Positions 18,990 to 28,501 are shown, counted from the first letter of the stretch. The stretch: 64,000 nucleotides of DNA from an uncultured Opitutales bacterium (GCA_944389885.1 CALXNZ010000011.1:1-64000), one strand, 5' to 3'. The notes: a model not told the origin generated them from the letters alone. Numbers and translations: made by a program.

Positions 18990-21125
18990 TCAGTAAATAA
19001 ACAGCATCTCCGAATATTTTGGAAGTTCCCAGAGATCGTCGTCAACTTCAGTTTCAAGCTTGTCGGCGGTCGCCCTCACGGCGTTCATCGCATCTATTCG
19101 CTTTTCCGTGGATTCGTTATTTTTTATCAAAACTTCGAGAGCGTCGTTGGCCTGGCACAACTTCTCTATGAGAATTGAAATTAATTTTATTTTGGAAGTC
19201 AACGCGGAGTTCTTGACCCCCGTTGCCGCGAGCTTGCCAGAGGTTTCCGCAAGCCTATCGAGATATTTGAGCGCCGACGGAAGTATAGTGGTTTTTGAAA
19301 TGCTTAGAGTAAGAGATGTCTCTATGCTTATCTTCTTGACATATTCTTCCATGAACACTTCATAGCGCGATTTTGTCTCTCCGCTGCTGAATACCCCGTA
19401 TTTCTCAAAAAGTTCTATATTCTTCTTGTCTATCAGGGGTTTTAGGGCTTCGGGCGTAGAGCGCAAATTCGGCAGACCGCGCTTTTTAGCTTCGATTTCC
19501 CAAGCGGGAGAGTATCCGTTGCCGTTGAAGATTACGCGCCTATGCTTCTTTACTATATTTTGCAATATCTTCTGCAATCCCTTGTGGAATTCCGAAGGCT
19601 TTAGCTTCTCCAACTGCGTTGCAATTTCGTCAAAAGCCTCGGCGACTATCGTGTTCAGCATAATGTTTGGCCCCGCGCAAGAATGCGATGAGCCGGCGGC
19701 CCTAAATTCAAATTTATTTCCGGTGAATGCGAATGGACTTGTTCTGTTGCGGTCGGTGACGTCGCGCGGGAGCGGCGGAAGCGCGTCCACTCCTATTACA
19801 AGGGATTTGCTATTCTTTGAATGGCTTACGCTGCCCTTTTCAATTTGGTCGATTATATCGGTTAATTGTTCTCCGAGGAATATGGATATTATTGCCGGCG
19901 GGGCTTCATTTGCCCCAAGGCGGTGGTCGTTGCCGGCCCCGGCAGTAGCGCTGCGCAGTATATCGGCATGTTTGTCAACCGCTTGTATGACAGCGCAGAG
20001 AGTAGTTAGAAATATAGCGTTTTCGTGCGGGTTGTTCCCGGGGTTTAGGAGATTGCGGTCGCCCACCGAGAGCGACCAGTTGTTGTGCTTCCCTGAGCCG
20101 TTTATTCCCGCAAACGGCTTTTCGTGCAAGAGGCATACAAAACCGTGTTTATCGGCAACGTTCCTCAATACTTCCATGACCATCATATTGTGGTCCGTGG
20201 CGAGATTGAGTTCCTCAAATACGGGAGCTATTTCAAATTGAGCCGGAGCGACTTCGTTATGCCGCGTCTTTGCAGGGATTCCAAGTCTCCATAATTCCCT
20301 ATCCACCTCGGCCATAAAATTCATTATGCGCGGCGGAATTGATCCGAAATAGTGGTCTTCAAGCTGTTGGTGCTTTTGCGGCGGCGCTCCGAATAGGGTT
20401 CTTCCGGTCTGCATTATGTCGGGGCGCAGCAAATAGAAATTTTTGTCTATTAGGAAATATTCTTGTTCCGCCCCAAGCGTGGCTTCGGCTTTCGATTCTT
20501 CCTCTATCCCAAAGCATCTCAACAAGCGCTTGGCTTGAAATCCCAAAACTTGTATTGAGCGCAGAAGGGGGGTCTTCTTATCTAAAACTTCCCCTGTATA
20601 TGAGCAGAATATGGTGGGTATGCAAAGAGTTGCAGCCCCGCCCACACGCTTTATAAAAGCGGGGCTTGTAGGGTCCCACGCGGTATATCCGCGGGCTTCA
20701 AATGTAGAGCGCAATCCGCCCGACGGAAAACTTGATGCGTCTGGCTCGCCAAGTATCAGATTCTTTCCCGAAAAACGCGTTATGGCTTTACCGTCGGGAG
20801 TAGGGTCCAAAAACGAATCGTGTTTTTCCGCGCTCGAACCTGTGAGCGGCATGAACCAGTGCGTGTAATGGGTGGCTCCACGATTCATGGCCCAGATTTT
20901 CATTGCGTGCGCGACGTCGTCAGCCACCGCTTGGTCGAGGGGAACCCCCTTCTTTATAGTTTCGAGGAGCCTTCTATAAATCGGCTTTGAGAGGTAATCT
21001 TCCAGCGTTTTTATCCCAAAAGAATCTGACCCATAGTTTTCGTCAACCTTGTACGGAGTTGTTATATCTTGATATGTTTCATTGCGCTCTGCTATCTTGA
21101 CCAGAGCTTTTTTTCTCGCGTTCAT
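18990..21125 (-). CDS. glnN: Glutamine synthetase type III
   Basis: A 711-residue enzyme making glutamine from glutamate, ammonia and ATP. Length, the EAEATL-like segment (KAEATLGAEQEYFLID, ~230-245), FMAEVDRELWRLGIPAKTRHNEVAP and NGSGKHNNWSL identify the GSIII form found in Bacteroidetes, cyanobacteria and some Verrucomicrobiota rather than GlnA. GSIII assembles as a double hexamer and is not controlled by adenylylation in known cases. The start MNARKKALVKIAERN lies next to a 329-bp upstream region. No other nitrogen gene is adjacent. Confidence 0.95.
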   Translation of the reverse strand: MNARKKALVKIAERNETYQDITTPYKVDENYGSDSFGIKTLEDYLSKPIYRRLLETIKKGVPLDQAVADDVAHAMKIWAMNRGATHYTHWFMPLTGSSAEKHDSFLDPTPDGKAITRFSGKNLILGEPDASSFPSGGLRSTFEARGYTAWDPTSPAFIKRVGGAATLCIPTIFCSYTGEVLDKKTPLLRSIQVLGFQAKRLLRCFGIEEESKAEATLGAEQEYFLIDKNFYLLRPDIMQTGRTLFGAPPQKHQQLEDHYFGSIPPRIMNFMAEVDRELWRLGIPAKTRHNEVAPAQFEIAPVFEELNLATDHNMMVMEVLRNVADKHGFVCLLHEKPFAGINGSGKHNNWSLSVGDRNLLNPGNNPHENAIFLTTLCAVIQAVDKHADILRSATAGAGNDHRLGANEAPPAIISIFLGEQLTDIIDQIEKGSVSHSKNSKSLVIGVDALPPLPRDVTDRNRTSPFAFTGNKFEFRAAGSSHSCAGPNIMLNTIVAEAFDEIATQLEKLKPSEFHKGLQKILQNIVKKHRRVIFNGNGYSPAWEIEAKKRGLPNLRSTPEALKPLIDKKNIELFEKYGVFSSGETKSRYEVFMEEYVKKISIETSLTLSISKTTILPSALKYLDRLAETSGKLAATGVKNSALTSKIKLISILIEKLCQANDALEVLIKNNESTEKRIDAMNAVRATADKLETEVDDDLWELPKYSEMLFIY

Positions 21126-21454
21126 TTTTGTCCTTTAGTTGCTTTCGCCATAAATACATACACTGTGAATATCGCAAATGAATTCCACATGTAAATATCG
21201 GCCGCTTTATGAGCTTTAAAAATCGGGTGAGTTTTTATATCTAAGCTCTCTGATTGTCAATTTCCAAAAAAAGCGAATTTTCTTTTGCAGGCATTGGAAA
21301 TTTTTAATACGTGATTTGCGTAATAACCTTTGTGTCAATTATATAAATGTTATATGATTGATTTTTTCAGGCCGGCCATTCAATAAATAACGAGTCTTTG
21401 GCAATTTCAGAGGTGCGCAAATATATTGAATCTTGCACCGCAAGAAGTCGCGTA
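21126..21454. other. Intergenic region upstream of glnN
   Basis: This 329-bp AT-rich stretch between two leftward genes must contain the glnN promoter. No clear sigma-54 or sigma-70 promoter pair, riboswitch or gene could be recognised. A short GGTGC/GCACC pairing around 21412-21440 lacks a U-tract and is not called as a terminator. Confidence 0.4.
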
Positions 21455-22777
21455 TTATTCAAAGGTGTTCATGTCGGACTCTTTAATCGAGGTGGAGAAT
21501 CCGGCAGTGCCTTTTGAGTCGATAAATGTGAATTTGATTTCCCTTGAATTTTCGGGGCCTATTACGTCTATTTTTACGAAAGAGCGCTTGAAAGTCCCGC
21601 TGTTTGGAAGTCTAAAATAGTTGAGCTCCGAAGTCTCTTCTGCCGGGCGCGCAGTGACGGGGCCTGCGGTGACGTCGAAAATTGGATATGCCCCCGCGCG
21701 CACAAGCCTGGTAATTTCGCCGTACGGCTTGCCTGCCGAAAGAAAGAGCAACCCGGATATTTTCTTTGATAGCGAAAATTCTATAATGGCATTCCGCTCC
21801 CGTTCGGCTTTTGTGAAATTTTCTTCTGATTTTGCGGGATTTAGGGCGGGGGATCCCATCACGACCACCTTGAACTTTGCGCTGGAATTTGCGAGCGCGC
21901 TAAACAGCCAGTGCAGTTGTCTTTCCCCCAAAAATTGCGGTACGCTTTCGGAAAAATCCAGAGTGTCGCGATTTGAGACGTCGTCTAAAACGAAGAACTC
22001 GGCATCTGCGTATTCAAATGAATATGCCTTGCAATTTTCCACGGTCGATTCGGGATTTGCCCAGAATGTGTCGAAGGCTTCCGCAGCATTTGTCTTCGAT
22101 TTTGCGGAAATATTTTTAACGCCGGTTGAGGATTTTGAGAAGACTCCGTAGTTGGGGACATTAGCCAGAAAATCTTTTTGCTTATCGAGGTTGCGGGCGT
22201 TGATATAACGGGCGAATATTCCGCTGCGGGAGTCGCAGTCGGCCCTTTTCAACATTGTGGCTCCGTCGGCCCAAATTGCAAAGGCCGGGTTCAGGCTTTT
22301 GGCGGCGTCGAATATTTCATACTCGCCGCCGTTTGTTCTAAACGGTGGGTCGAAAGGCTGCTGGTTGTCGTAGGCGCTCCCAAAAAGTAAAAATGTGAAT
22401 TCGGGGGGAGGGGTGCGCCCTTCGTAGTCCGGCTTCGTTTTAAACGCGCCTTTTGAAAGAATTTTTGAGCCGTCTTCGGATTTTATAAAATATTCGTATT
22501 TTGAATCGGGAAGCAGATTTGGGAAGGCGGCTTTTCCGGTATGGAAATTTTGCGGGGTTGGAAGATTCAATATTATTGCCGGGACTTCCGCGGTATCGCC
22601 TTCTTTTTTGAATGTGATTTTGGGTTGTGCCGCCCCGATTTCGGGGCCGGATAGCTGGTATACGATTTTAGCCTCGCGCATATCGCATGCTCCGAGCGTT
22701 GCCACAGCCGCGTCGGAGACTTTGGAAAATGAAATTATGAGAAGTGTAATAATGACGGGGTATATGCGCATTTTCAT
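21455..22777 (-). CDS. Secreted PhoD-like metallophosphatase fold, probably catalytically dead
   Basis: A 440-residue exported protein with a signal peptide (1-23, ending SDA-A). A fibronectin-like N-terminal part (~25-115) is followed by a region resembling the PhoD/PhoD-like alkaline phosphatase fold. The landmarks are FTFLLFGSAYDN in place of the usual FxFGSC strand, then SFEYADAEFFVLDDVSNRDT, FLGERQLHWLFSAL and GLLFLSAG. In PhoD enzymes the metal sites use GDxxY, a DDHD-type loop and a GDRH-type motif. Here those positions read ADGAT, SKSSTG and SAGKPYGE. The scaffold is kept while the ligands seem lost. It is 3 bp downstream of the 212-residue unknown gene, so the two form an operon. Confidence 0.65.
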   Translation of the reverse strand: MKMRIYPVIITLLIISFSKVSDAAVATLGACDMREAKIVYQLSGPEIGAAQPKITFKKEGDTAEVPAIILNLPTPQNFHTGKAAFPNLLPDSKYEYFIKSEDGSKILSKGAFKTKPDYEGRTPPPEFTFLLFGSAYDNQQPFDPPFRTNGGEYEIFDAAKSLNPAFAIWADGATMLKRADCDSRSGIFARYINARNLDKQKDFLANVPNYGVFSKSSTGVKNISAKSKTNAAEAFDTFWANPESTVENCKAYSFEYADAEFFVLDDVSNRDTLDFSESVPQFLGERQLHWLFSALANSSAKFKVVVMGSPALNPAKSEENFTKAERERNAIIEFSLSKKISGLLFLSAGKPYGEITRLVRAGAYPIFDVTAGPVTARPAEETSELNYFRLPNSGTFKRSFVKIDVIGPENSREIKFTFIDSKGTAGFSTSIKESDMNTFE

Positions 22778-22780
22778 CGG

Positions 22781-23419
22781 CTAAATTTTCTTTTTGGTTG
22801 ATTTTTTTGAGAGGTCTAATGAAAGCTGTCTGAGGTCAAAAATCACGGCATTTGCCCTGCGTAAGCGCTCGCGGCCCTGTTCGGATTTAGGCTGCGGAAT
22901 GTCGGAGAGCTTTGCGAGTATATTATTCAAATGGAAGAGGGCCGTTTTATAATTGCAGCGCGCCAATAAATCCTCGCCCATATCGATGCAGTTTACTCCG
23001 CCAGACATATAAGAGGCCGCTTCGTTTATTGCCGCTGCCAGATTCCATGCAAAATCCGCCGAAACTCCGGTTTCCTGCAAAAGTTTGCCGGTGTATTCCC
23101 TCAAACAGCGAAACAGCGCCCTTGTTATTATGTAAACCGGGTGGTTAAAGATAGTCCACGGCTCTTCCGAGAATTCCGCGAAAGGTTCGTCGTCGTCGTA
23201 ATATATGGAATCGTCGTTTTCCGGTATTGCCCAACCGGATATCTTTGCTATTTCAGGAAGCTCCATTCCTCTAAGTTTATTAACGGCGTATGCGGCGGCA
23301 AAACGGCGCACTTCAAGCTCAGATTTCCTGAGATAGTCGTGCCATTGCTTTTCGCTCCAATTCGGAGTTTGAGAATCCGAATCTCCGTCGTAAAAACTGT
23401 CTGAATAGTAATCGTCCAT
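22781..23419 (-). CDS. Protein of unknown function, 212 residues
   Basis: No family was recognised. The protein is soluble-looking, with no signal peptide or membrane span. The first ~20 residues and a second patch (~72-85) are very rich in Asp, Tyr and Glu. The middle and C-terminal parts (~105-205) are predicted by eye to be mainly helical, with an amphipathic tail ending in a Lys-rich cluster (KKSTKKKI). It lies immediately upstream of the degenerate PhoD-like gene (3-bp gap) and is surely co-transcribed with it. Confidence 0.7.
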   Translation of the reverse strand: MDDYYSDSFYDGDSDSQTPNWSEKQWHDYLRKSELEVRRFAAAYAVNKLRGMELPEIAKISGWAIPENDDSIYYDDDEPFAEFSEEPWTIFNHPVYIITRALFRCLREYTGKLLQETGVSADFAWNLAAAINEAASYMSGGVNCIDMGEDLLARCNYKTALFHLNNILAKLSDIPQPKSEQGRERLRRANAVIFDLRQLSLDLSKKSTKKKI

Positions 23420-23514
23420 CTTATAATTGGCGGGTGTATATTCGCCGAATCCGACACCTTAATCAAGCGATTTTCATTCTGAAAACCGTTTGATTGCAGG
23501 CATATGTATGCTGA

Positions 23515-24471
23515 CTAAAAGCCCTTGACTTTGAAGAGCGAGGTCACCGACATATTGTTGTGGACGCGCAATATGGCTTCTGTGAGAAGATTCGCTACCG
23601 ACAACACGGTTATGGGATAGTTTTTATAGCGCGGATCCGGCGGCGTTGAGTCGGTGATTATGAGCTCGTCAATCCAATGTTCGTTGAGCCTGTCGTAGGC
23701 GGTGTCGGTGAGCACGGCGTGGGTGACTGCCGCGCGCACAGATTTTGCCCCTTTTGACTTTAATATTTTGGCGGCCGCCGTAAGAGTTCCAGCGGTTTCC
23801 GTCATATCGTCAACCACCAATATGTTGCGCCCTTCCACTTCTCCGACGAGACTTGTCGCTTCCACGACTTCCGCGCTTATCCTGCGCTTTGCTATAAAGC
23901 CCAGTGGGCAATCGAATAGGGTAGCGAAGCTTTGGGCGCGCTTCAAGCCGCCGACGTCCGGTGAAAACACGGTGAGGTTATCGAGTTTATGTGCATTTTT
24001 AAGATAGTCGAAAATTACGGGGGAGGCGTAGAGATGATCGCAGGGTATGTCGAAAAATCCCTGGATTTGAGTTGCGTGCAGATCGAGGGCGAGAATGCGG
24101 TTTGCTCCGGACGCGACGAGCAGGTTTGCCACAAGCTTTGCGGTAATAGGGACTCGCGGCTGATCCTTCCTGTCTTGGCGGGCGTAGCCGAAAAACGGCA
24201 GAACTGCGGTTATGCGTTTTGCCGATGCGCGGCGGGCCGCGTCGATCATTATCAGCAATTCCATCACGCTTTCGTTTGTCGGACGGCTTGTAGGTTGGAT
24301 TATGAAGACGTCGTCGCCTCTGATATGGTCGATTATTTTAACAAAGGTTTCGCTGTCCGGGAAGGATTCGACTACTGCATTTCCCAGAGGTAGGGAAATC
24401 TGCTTGCATATGGCTTCGGCCAGAGCAGGGTGGGCCCTCCCCGTAAATATTTTAAGATTGTCGATTTTCAT
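23515..24471 (-). CDS. prs: Ribose-phosphate pyrophosphokinase (PRPP synthetase)
   Basis: A 318-residue enzyme making PRPP from ribose 5-phosphate and ATP, feeding purine, pyrimidine, histidine and NAD synthesis. Class I motifs are present: FPDSETFVKI near the N-terminus, FGYARQDRKDQPR (flexible/regulatory loop), the metal-binding DLHATQIQGFFDIP, and the PRPP loop VVDDMTETAGTL. Length is standard. It is read leftward and appears to be its own transcript, with a 337-bp upstream region. Confidence 0.96.
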   Translation of the reverse strand: MKIDNLKIFTGRAHPALAEAICKQISLPLGNAVVESFPDSETFVKIIDHIRGDDVFIIQPTSRPTNESVMELLIMIDAARRASAKRITAVLPFFGYARQDRKDQPRVPITAKLVANLLVASGANRILALDLHATQIQGFFDIPCDHLYASPVIFDYLKNAHKLDNLTVFSPDVGGLKRAQSFATLFDCPLGFIAKRRISAEVVEATSLVGEVEGRNILVVDDMTETAGTLTAAAKILKSKGAKSVRAAVTHAVLTDTAYDRLNEHWIDELIITDSTPPDPRYKNYPITVLSVANLLTEAILRVHNNMSVTSLFKVKGF

Positions 24472-24808
24472 TTTATTCTAATGTAAGTAATTGAAAAAGA
24501 GTATTAAAATATAATCCGAAAATCCTACTACAACCTGTGTTTAAGTCAAGTTTAAAGCAATTTATCCAAGATTTATGACGGGGCTTCAAAGATATATATA
24601 TTCTTGTTTAGGCAAGGTTTGCGAATCTTTATCTGCGCCTGTGAAAATTTCCATAATTGGGAGAAAATATAGGAGAGTCTTATTTATTTTGAAAGGACTT
24701 GTAGGGAAATCCATTGGACGATACCCTAAAATTCCACTTTTGTTTTTACAATAAATGTTATATAATTTTATTTGTGAAAATTCCATTGCTGATAAAGGAA
24801 GGAATTAA
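24472..24808. other. AT-rich divergent region between prs and an unknown membrane-protein gene
   Basis: These 337 bp serve as the upstream region of both genes. On the plus side a consensus -10 element is visible. For prs no clear promoter could be picked. A 66-codon leftward frame here has no gene-like features and is not called. Confidence 0.4.
24738..24766 (+). promoter_or_regulatory. Putative promoter of the 279-residue membrane-protein gene
   Basis: A perfect -10 hexamer TATAAT (24761-24766) lies 17 bp after a weak -35 (TTTTGT at 24738-24743) and about 43 bp upstream of the ATG, with a possible ribosome site AAGGAAGGA just before the start. Confidence 0.45.
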
Positions 24809-25648
24809 ATGTTTATAATATTTTCTTTTTTTGCCTTGATAATGGTGTCGTTAGCCGCCCGTTTTTTTGAAGGGAGACTTTCCAAATATAATTTTGTTAT
24901 TTTTACCTTAAAATATGTTCCGGCAGTGTGCGCGTTTATGGGGGCGGCATTTGTATTTGCGCTAATCCTCCAGCGTTGCGTATCCGGTTCTGTTTCTAAG
25001 CAAGCATTTATATTTATTTTTTTTGCGCAAGTATTGGCGATTATAGCGGCAGGATTTTGCGTTTTTTTGCATTGCGCGAGAAAAATGAATTTTTCCTTTC
25101 TAAAAACCTGTCTTTCGTTCCTATTGGGATTTGCGTTTTCGTTGGTGCTTACATTGGTTTTGTTTGCCGCAAATTGCTTTTTATACTTTAATACTTTCCA
25201 GTATTTAAAAATACATCCGGATCATACTTGCCAGATGCGCTTAAAGCCGCTATTTTCTTTCTGTCCAGAATATGACAGACAAATTGTATTTAAAAGCGGA
25301 AAGATAATAGGAATACATCTGGATACCTGCGGATTGAGCGACTTTAAGGTCTATAAATTGAATAACGGAAATTTGTATTTGGAGTGCATGCAGAATTTTG
25401 GAAACTCGTATGTAATAGACGAGGAAAATGAAAAAGTCTATATGGTACTGGGAGGGAATGTTGCCGAATTGAAAATAGGGGATCCGATAGATGGAATGGA
25501 TATTGGGCCAGATATTATAACATATCATACATACGGTGAGTCGGGGCGGAAAACCTACAACTCGAACATAGAGGTGAGATCGCGGCTTTTGGAAAATAAA
25601 AAATTTTTGGGAAGTTTTTTTTCGCGATACGGATTTTCCGAAAAATGA
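24809..25648 (+). CDS. Unknown integral membrane protein, 279 residues
   Basis: No family was recognised. Four hydrophobic segments (~1-20, 32-54, 64-87, 98-123) make up the N-terminal half. The second half (~130-279) is a soluble domain with alternating short strands, probably extracytoplasmic or cytoplasmic depending on the topology of the fourth span. Codon use is richer in A/T and Phe/Ile than the neighbours, and the gene sits directly downstream of the 3' end of tmRNA, a common integration point. It may be a transferred or fast-evolving gene. AAGGAAGGA precedes the ATG. Confidence 0.7.
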   Translation: MFIIFSFFALIMVSLAARFFEGRLSKYNFVIFTLKYVPAVCAFMGAAFVFALILQRCVSGSVSKQAFIFIFFAQVLAIIAAGFCVFLHCARKMNFSFLKTCLSFLLGFAFSLVLTLVLFAANCFLYFNTFQYLKIHPDHTCQMRLKPLFSFCPEYDRQIVFKSGKIIGIHLDTCGLSDFKVYKLNNGNLYLECMQNFGNSYVIDEENEKVYMVLGGNVAELKIGDPIDGMDIGPDIITYHTYGESGRKTYNSNIEVRSRLLENKKFLGSFFSRYGFSEK

Positions 25649-25740
25649 ACACAGCGCAGGGCCATATAGTGGTAGAAGCCAGGTAGCGTTTCGATAATGC
25701 GCCGTTGATGGAAGTACACTGTTTTTCCCTACAAATAAAT

Positions 25741-25776
25741 AGAAAAGCGAACCGTTCTGTTTAACGCGGTTCGCCT
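25741..25776 (-). terminator. Intrinsic terminator of tmRNA
   Basis: The stem GCGAACCG (25747-25754)/CGGTTCGC (25767-25774) lies just past the tmRNA 3' end and is followed, in the leftward direction, by TTTTCT. Confidence 0.75.
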
Positions 25777-25784
25777 CTTCGCCA

Positions 25785-26138
<354 letters not shown>

Positions 26139-26346
26139 ATTTTAGGGAATCAAATCTTCGAGCGCAATTCGCCCATATGTTTTTATAATTTATCGGACAA
26201 AATAACTTTTTATTCAAGTTTTTTTACTTCCACGATATCTATTGACGATAAATTCTCGCCTTGAAAACATTTTGAATTACTTTGTAAGCCAAATTTAAAG
26301 CACACTCTTCTTTTGTTGACAGATACTTGTAAACAAAATATCCAAA

Positions 26347-27558
26347 ATGAGCATGAAGAACTTGTTTACTTTTATAGTTTGTTATTTGATCTCAACTTAC
26401 GCTGCTTTGGCTGTCGATGTTGCTGCGATTGTCTGGCCGGCTTATCAGCCTGAACCTCGCTGGGCTGAATTGGGTATTTTTAAGCACGGATGCGGCGAAT
26501 GGCAGAACGTTTACGAGGCCGTTCCTAAATATGACGGACATAGGGAGCCCCGGACTCCTCTCTGGGGATATGAAAATGAAGCCGATCCGAATGTAGTTGC
26601 CAGAAAAATAGACGCAGCCCTGGCGGCGGGAATCAATGTTTTCATATACGACTGGTATTGGTATCAAGGGCGTCCTTTCCTTGAAAACGCCCTAAATGAG
26701 GGCTTCCTGAAAGCCCCAAATAACGAAAGAATGAAATTTTACATAATGTACGCCAATCACGATGTGGATAATACATGGAACAATAAAATCGCAAATAAGG
26801 AAATGAAAACTCCGCACTATAATGCGGATATAACTTTAGATGAGTTTAAAAAACTCGCACATCGTTGGGTAGATATGTATTTCAAAAAGCCAAACTATTA
26901 TAAAATAGACGGGAAACCTGTATTTTTCCTCTACCTTCCCGAAATTTTGGTTCGTGGAATGGGCCCCGAAAAGGCGAAAGAAGCTTTAGAATATCTTGAT
27001 AAAATCACTAAAGACGCCGGATTTAAAGGCATACATCTACAGTTCCCCGGCGGATGGAATAGGGGAACCTTTGCCATACCGGGAAATAAAAAACCTACTC
27101 CTGCGGAATTATTCAAGTATTTCAACGTTGACAGCTTTACGGCTTATAATTGGCGCGGGGTTGTCCCTATGAAAGGAAAATATCCATTTGTGGAGGACGT
27201 AGATTATGAGACTTGGGGCGCGGAGTGTGTTGCTCGCTGTAGCGCTCTTCAAGAGAGGTATATGACGCCTTATTGCCCCAATGTGACAATCGCTTGGGAC
27301 AACAATTCCCGCTTTCCTAAAGGCGTAAAGACGGGAGTCACATTGAATGCCACACCCAAAGCTTTTGAGAAATTCTTGCGCTTAACAAAAGATTGGGTGG
27401 AAAAAAATCCGACCAGGGACGGAGCTAAGCTCATAATCATAAACTCCTGGAACGAATGGACTGAAGGCAGCTATCTTGAACCCGACACGCATTTCGGATA
27501 TGGATACCTCAATGCATGCGCCCGCGTCTTTGGCGGATCAGGGCAACAGACTCAATAG
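26347..27558 (+). CDS. Secreted glycoside hydrolase family 99-like (WbsX-type) protein
   Basis: A 403-residue exported protein with a signal peptide (1-22). The mature chain matches the WbsX/GH99-like domain found both in polysaccharide loci and in secreted glycosidases. It opens with a strand VAAIVWPAYQPEPRW, and contains INVFIYDWYWYQG, KIDGKPVFFLY and, near the C-terminus, the signature NSWNEWTEGSYLEPD with acidic residues likely to be catalytic. The fold is a (beta/alpha)8 barrel. The substrate is unknown; GH99 enzymes act on alpha-mannosides, so a mannose-containing glycan is possible. It is monocistronic, between tmRNA and tRNA-Glu. Confidence 0.8.
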   Translation: MSMKNLFTFIVCYLISTYAALAVDVAAIVWPAYQPEPRWAELGIFKHGCGEWQNVYEAVPKYDGHREPRTPLWGYENEADPNVVARKIDAALAAGINVFIYDWYWYQGRPFLENALNEGFLKAPNNERMKFYIMYANHDVDNTWNNKIANKEMKTPHYNADITLDEFKKLAHRWVDMYFKKPNYYKIDGKPVFFLYLPEILVRGMGPEKAKEALEYLDKITKDAGFKGIHLQFPGGWNRGTFAIPGNKKPTPAELFKYFNVDSFTAYNWRGVVPMKGKYPFVEDVDYETWGAECVARCSALQERYMTPYCPNVTIAWDNNSRFPKGVKTGVTLNATPKAFEKFLRLTKDWVEKNPTRDGAKLIIINSWNEWTEGSYLEPDTHFGYGYLNACARVFGGSGQQTQ

Positions 27559-27722
27559 CGCCACATGGCGTTATTGGATTCTTGCTGGCATTGGCTTCAT
27601 AAAATTCAGGCAGATACTTCACTCAATGTACCCGCGAGAATTTCTTTCAAAAAAATATAAAAAAAAGCTTGTCAAGATAGTCTCTATTCATAGCGTGTAG
27701 TGCTTTAAAAATTCTTTGGATT

Positions 27723-27800
27723 GTCCCTATCGTCTAGCCCGGTCTAGGACATTGGATTTTCATTCCAAGAACCGGGGTTCGAATCCCCGTGGGGACGCCA
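27723..27800 (+). tRNA. tRNA-Glu (anticodon TTC)
   Basis: Acceptor GTCCCTA pairs with TGGGGAC. The anticodon stem TTGGA/TCCAA encloses TTTTCAT, so the anticodon is TTC. The T-arm contains GGGTTCGAATCCC. The terminal CCA is encoded (27798-27800). A terminator follows. Confidence 0.95.
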
Positions 27801-27819
27801 GAGGGTTTTTAATTACTAA

Positions 27820-27850
27820 AGGGGTTTACTTAACGGTAAACCTCTTTTTG
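27820..27850 (+). terminator. Intrinsic terminator after tRNA-Glu
   Basis: AGGGGTTTAC (27820-27829) pairs with GTAAACCTCT (27836-27845), followed by a run of T's. Confidence 0.75.
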
Positions 27851-27984
27851 TTTTTCGGCGGTTATTGCTTAATATGGCTACATTGCATTTGGCTCATTCT
27901 TTGGCGCATTTTCTAAAAGTTTTTGATTGTGCTTAGGCGAAATTTTTCTCGAAAATTTTAAAATACAGCCATATGTTTAATTGT

Positions 27985-28446
27985 ATGAAGATAGTACTTG
28001 GCGCAGATCCTTTTGCATATGAATTAAAGAGGGCCGTGGCGAAGCGGCTCCAGGAACGTGGAATAGAAATTGTGGATACGGACGGGTTCGCAGAGGAGCC
28101 GTATTATGATATCGCCGAAAAGTCCGCGAGAATAGTTGCTTGCGGAGAAGCCGACGGAGCCGTTCTCTTTTGCGGCACGGGAGCAGGCATGAGCATAGTG
28201 GCGAACAAAGTTGCGGGAATAAGAGCCGTTTGCGTAGAGTCTGTATTTGCGGCGGCCAAGGCCAAAGCAATCAATGGTGCAAACGTTATTTCTATGGGAG
28301 CTATGATTGTAGGCGAATCAATGGCTTGCGAAATGGTTGACGCGTGGCTCGATACAAAATTTACACAAGGCTTTCCGGGACTCGAAGATTTCCTTGCGCA
28401 GGCTAAAGACAAAGTCTCCCAGATTGATTCTAAGTTGCGCGCATAA
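27985..28446 (+). CDS. RpiB/LacA/LacB-family sugar-phosphate isomerase, atypical active site
   Basis: A 153-residue Rossmann-like protein of the RpiB family, whose members isomerise ribose 5-phosphate or related sugar phosphates. The family motif with the base cysteine, FCGTGAGMSIVANKVAGIRA (C63), is intact. The two histidines usual in RpiB are not. The N-terminal G-C/S-D-H reads GADP (Pro9), and the HND(A/T)N segment reads INGAN (Ile96). Other family members with the GADP start are known to act on other sugar phosphates, so calling it ribose-5-phosphate isomerase would be unsafe. The inner ATG is preferred over the one four codons upstream because MKIVLGAD is the family start. Confidence 0.8.
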   Translation: MKIVLGADPFAYELKRAVAKRLQERGIEIVDTDGFAEEPYYDIAEKSARIVACGEADGAVLFCGTGAGMSIVANKVAGIRAVCVESVFAAAKAKAINGANVISMGAMIVGESMACEMVDAWLDTKFTQGFPGLEDFLAQAKDKVSQIDSKLRA

Positions 28447-28501
28447 AAAAATACGCGCGCATTTTTCATTCCCGGCATTTAAATGATAGGGAATTTTTTA
28501 A

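Noticed and set aside
19426-20241. A 271-codon rightward open frame opposite glnN
   Set aside because: Antisense to the GSIII coding sequence, with no recognisable motif; the glnN frame explains the conservation.
24586-24786. A 66-codon leftward frame between prs and the membrane protein
   Set aside because: AT-rich intergenic DNA carrying a promoter; no ribosome site or conserved feature.
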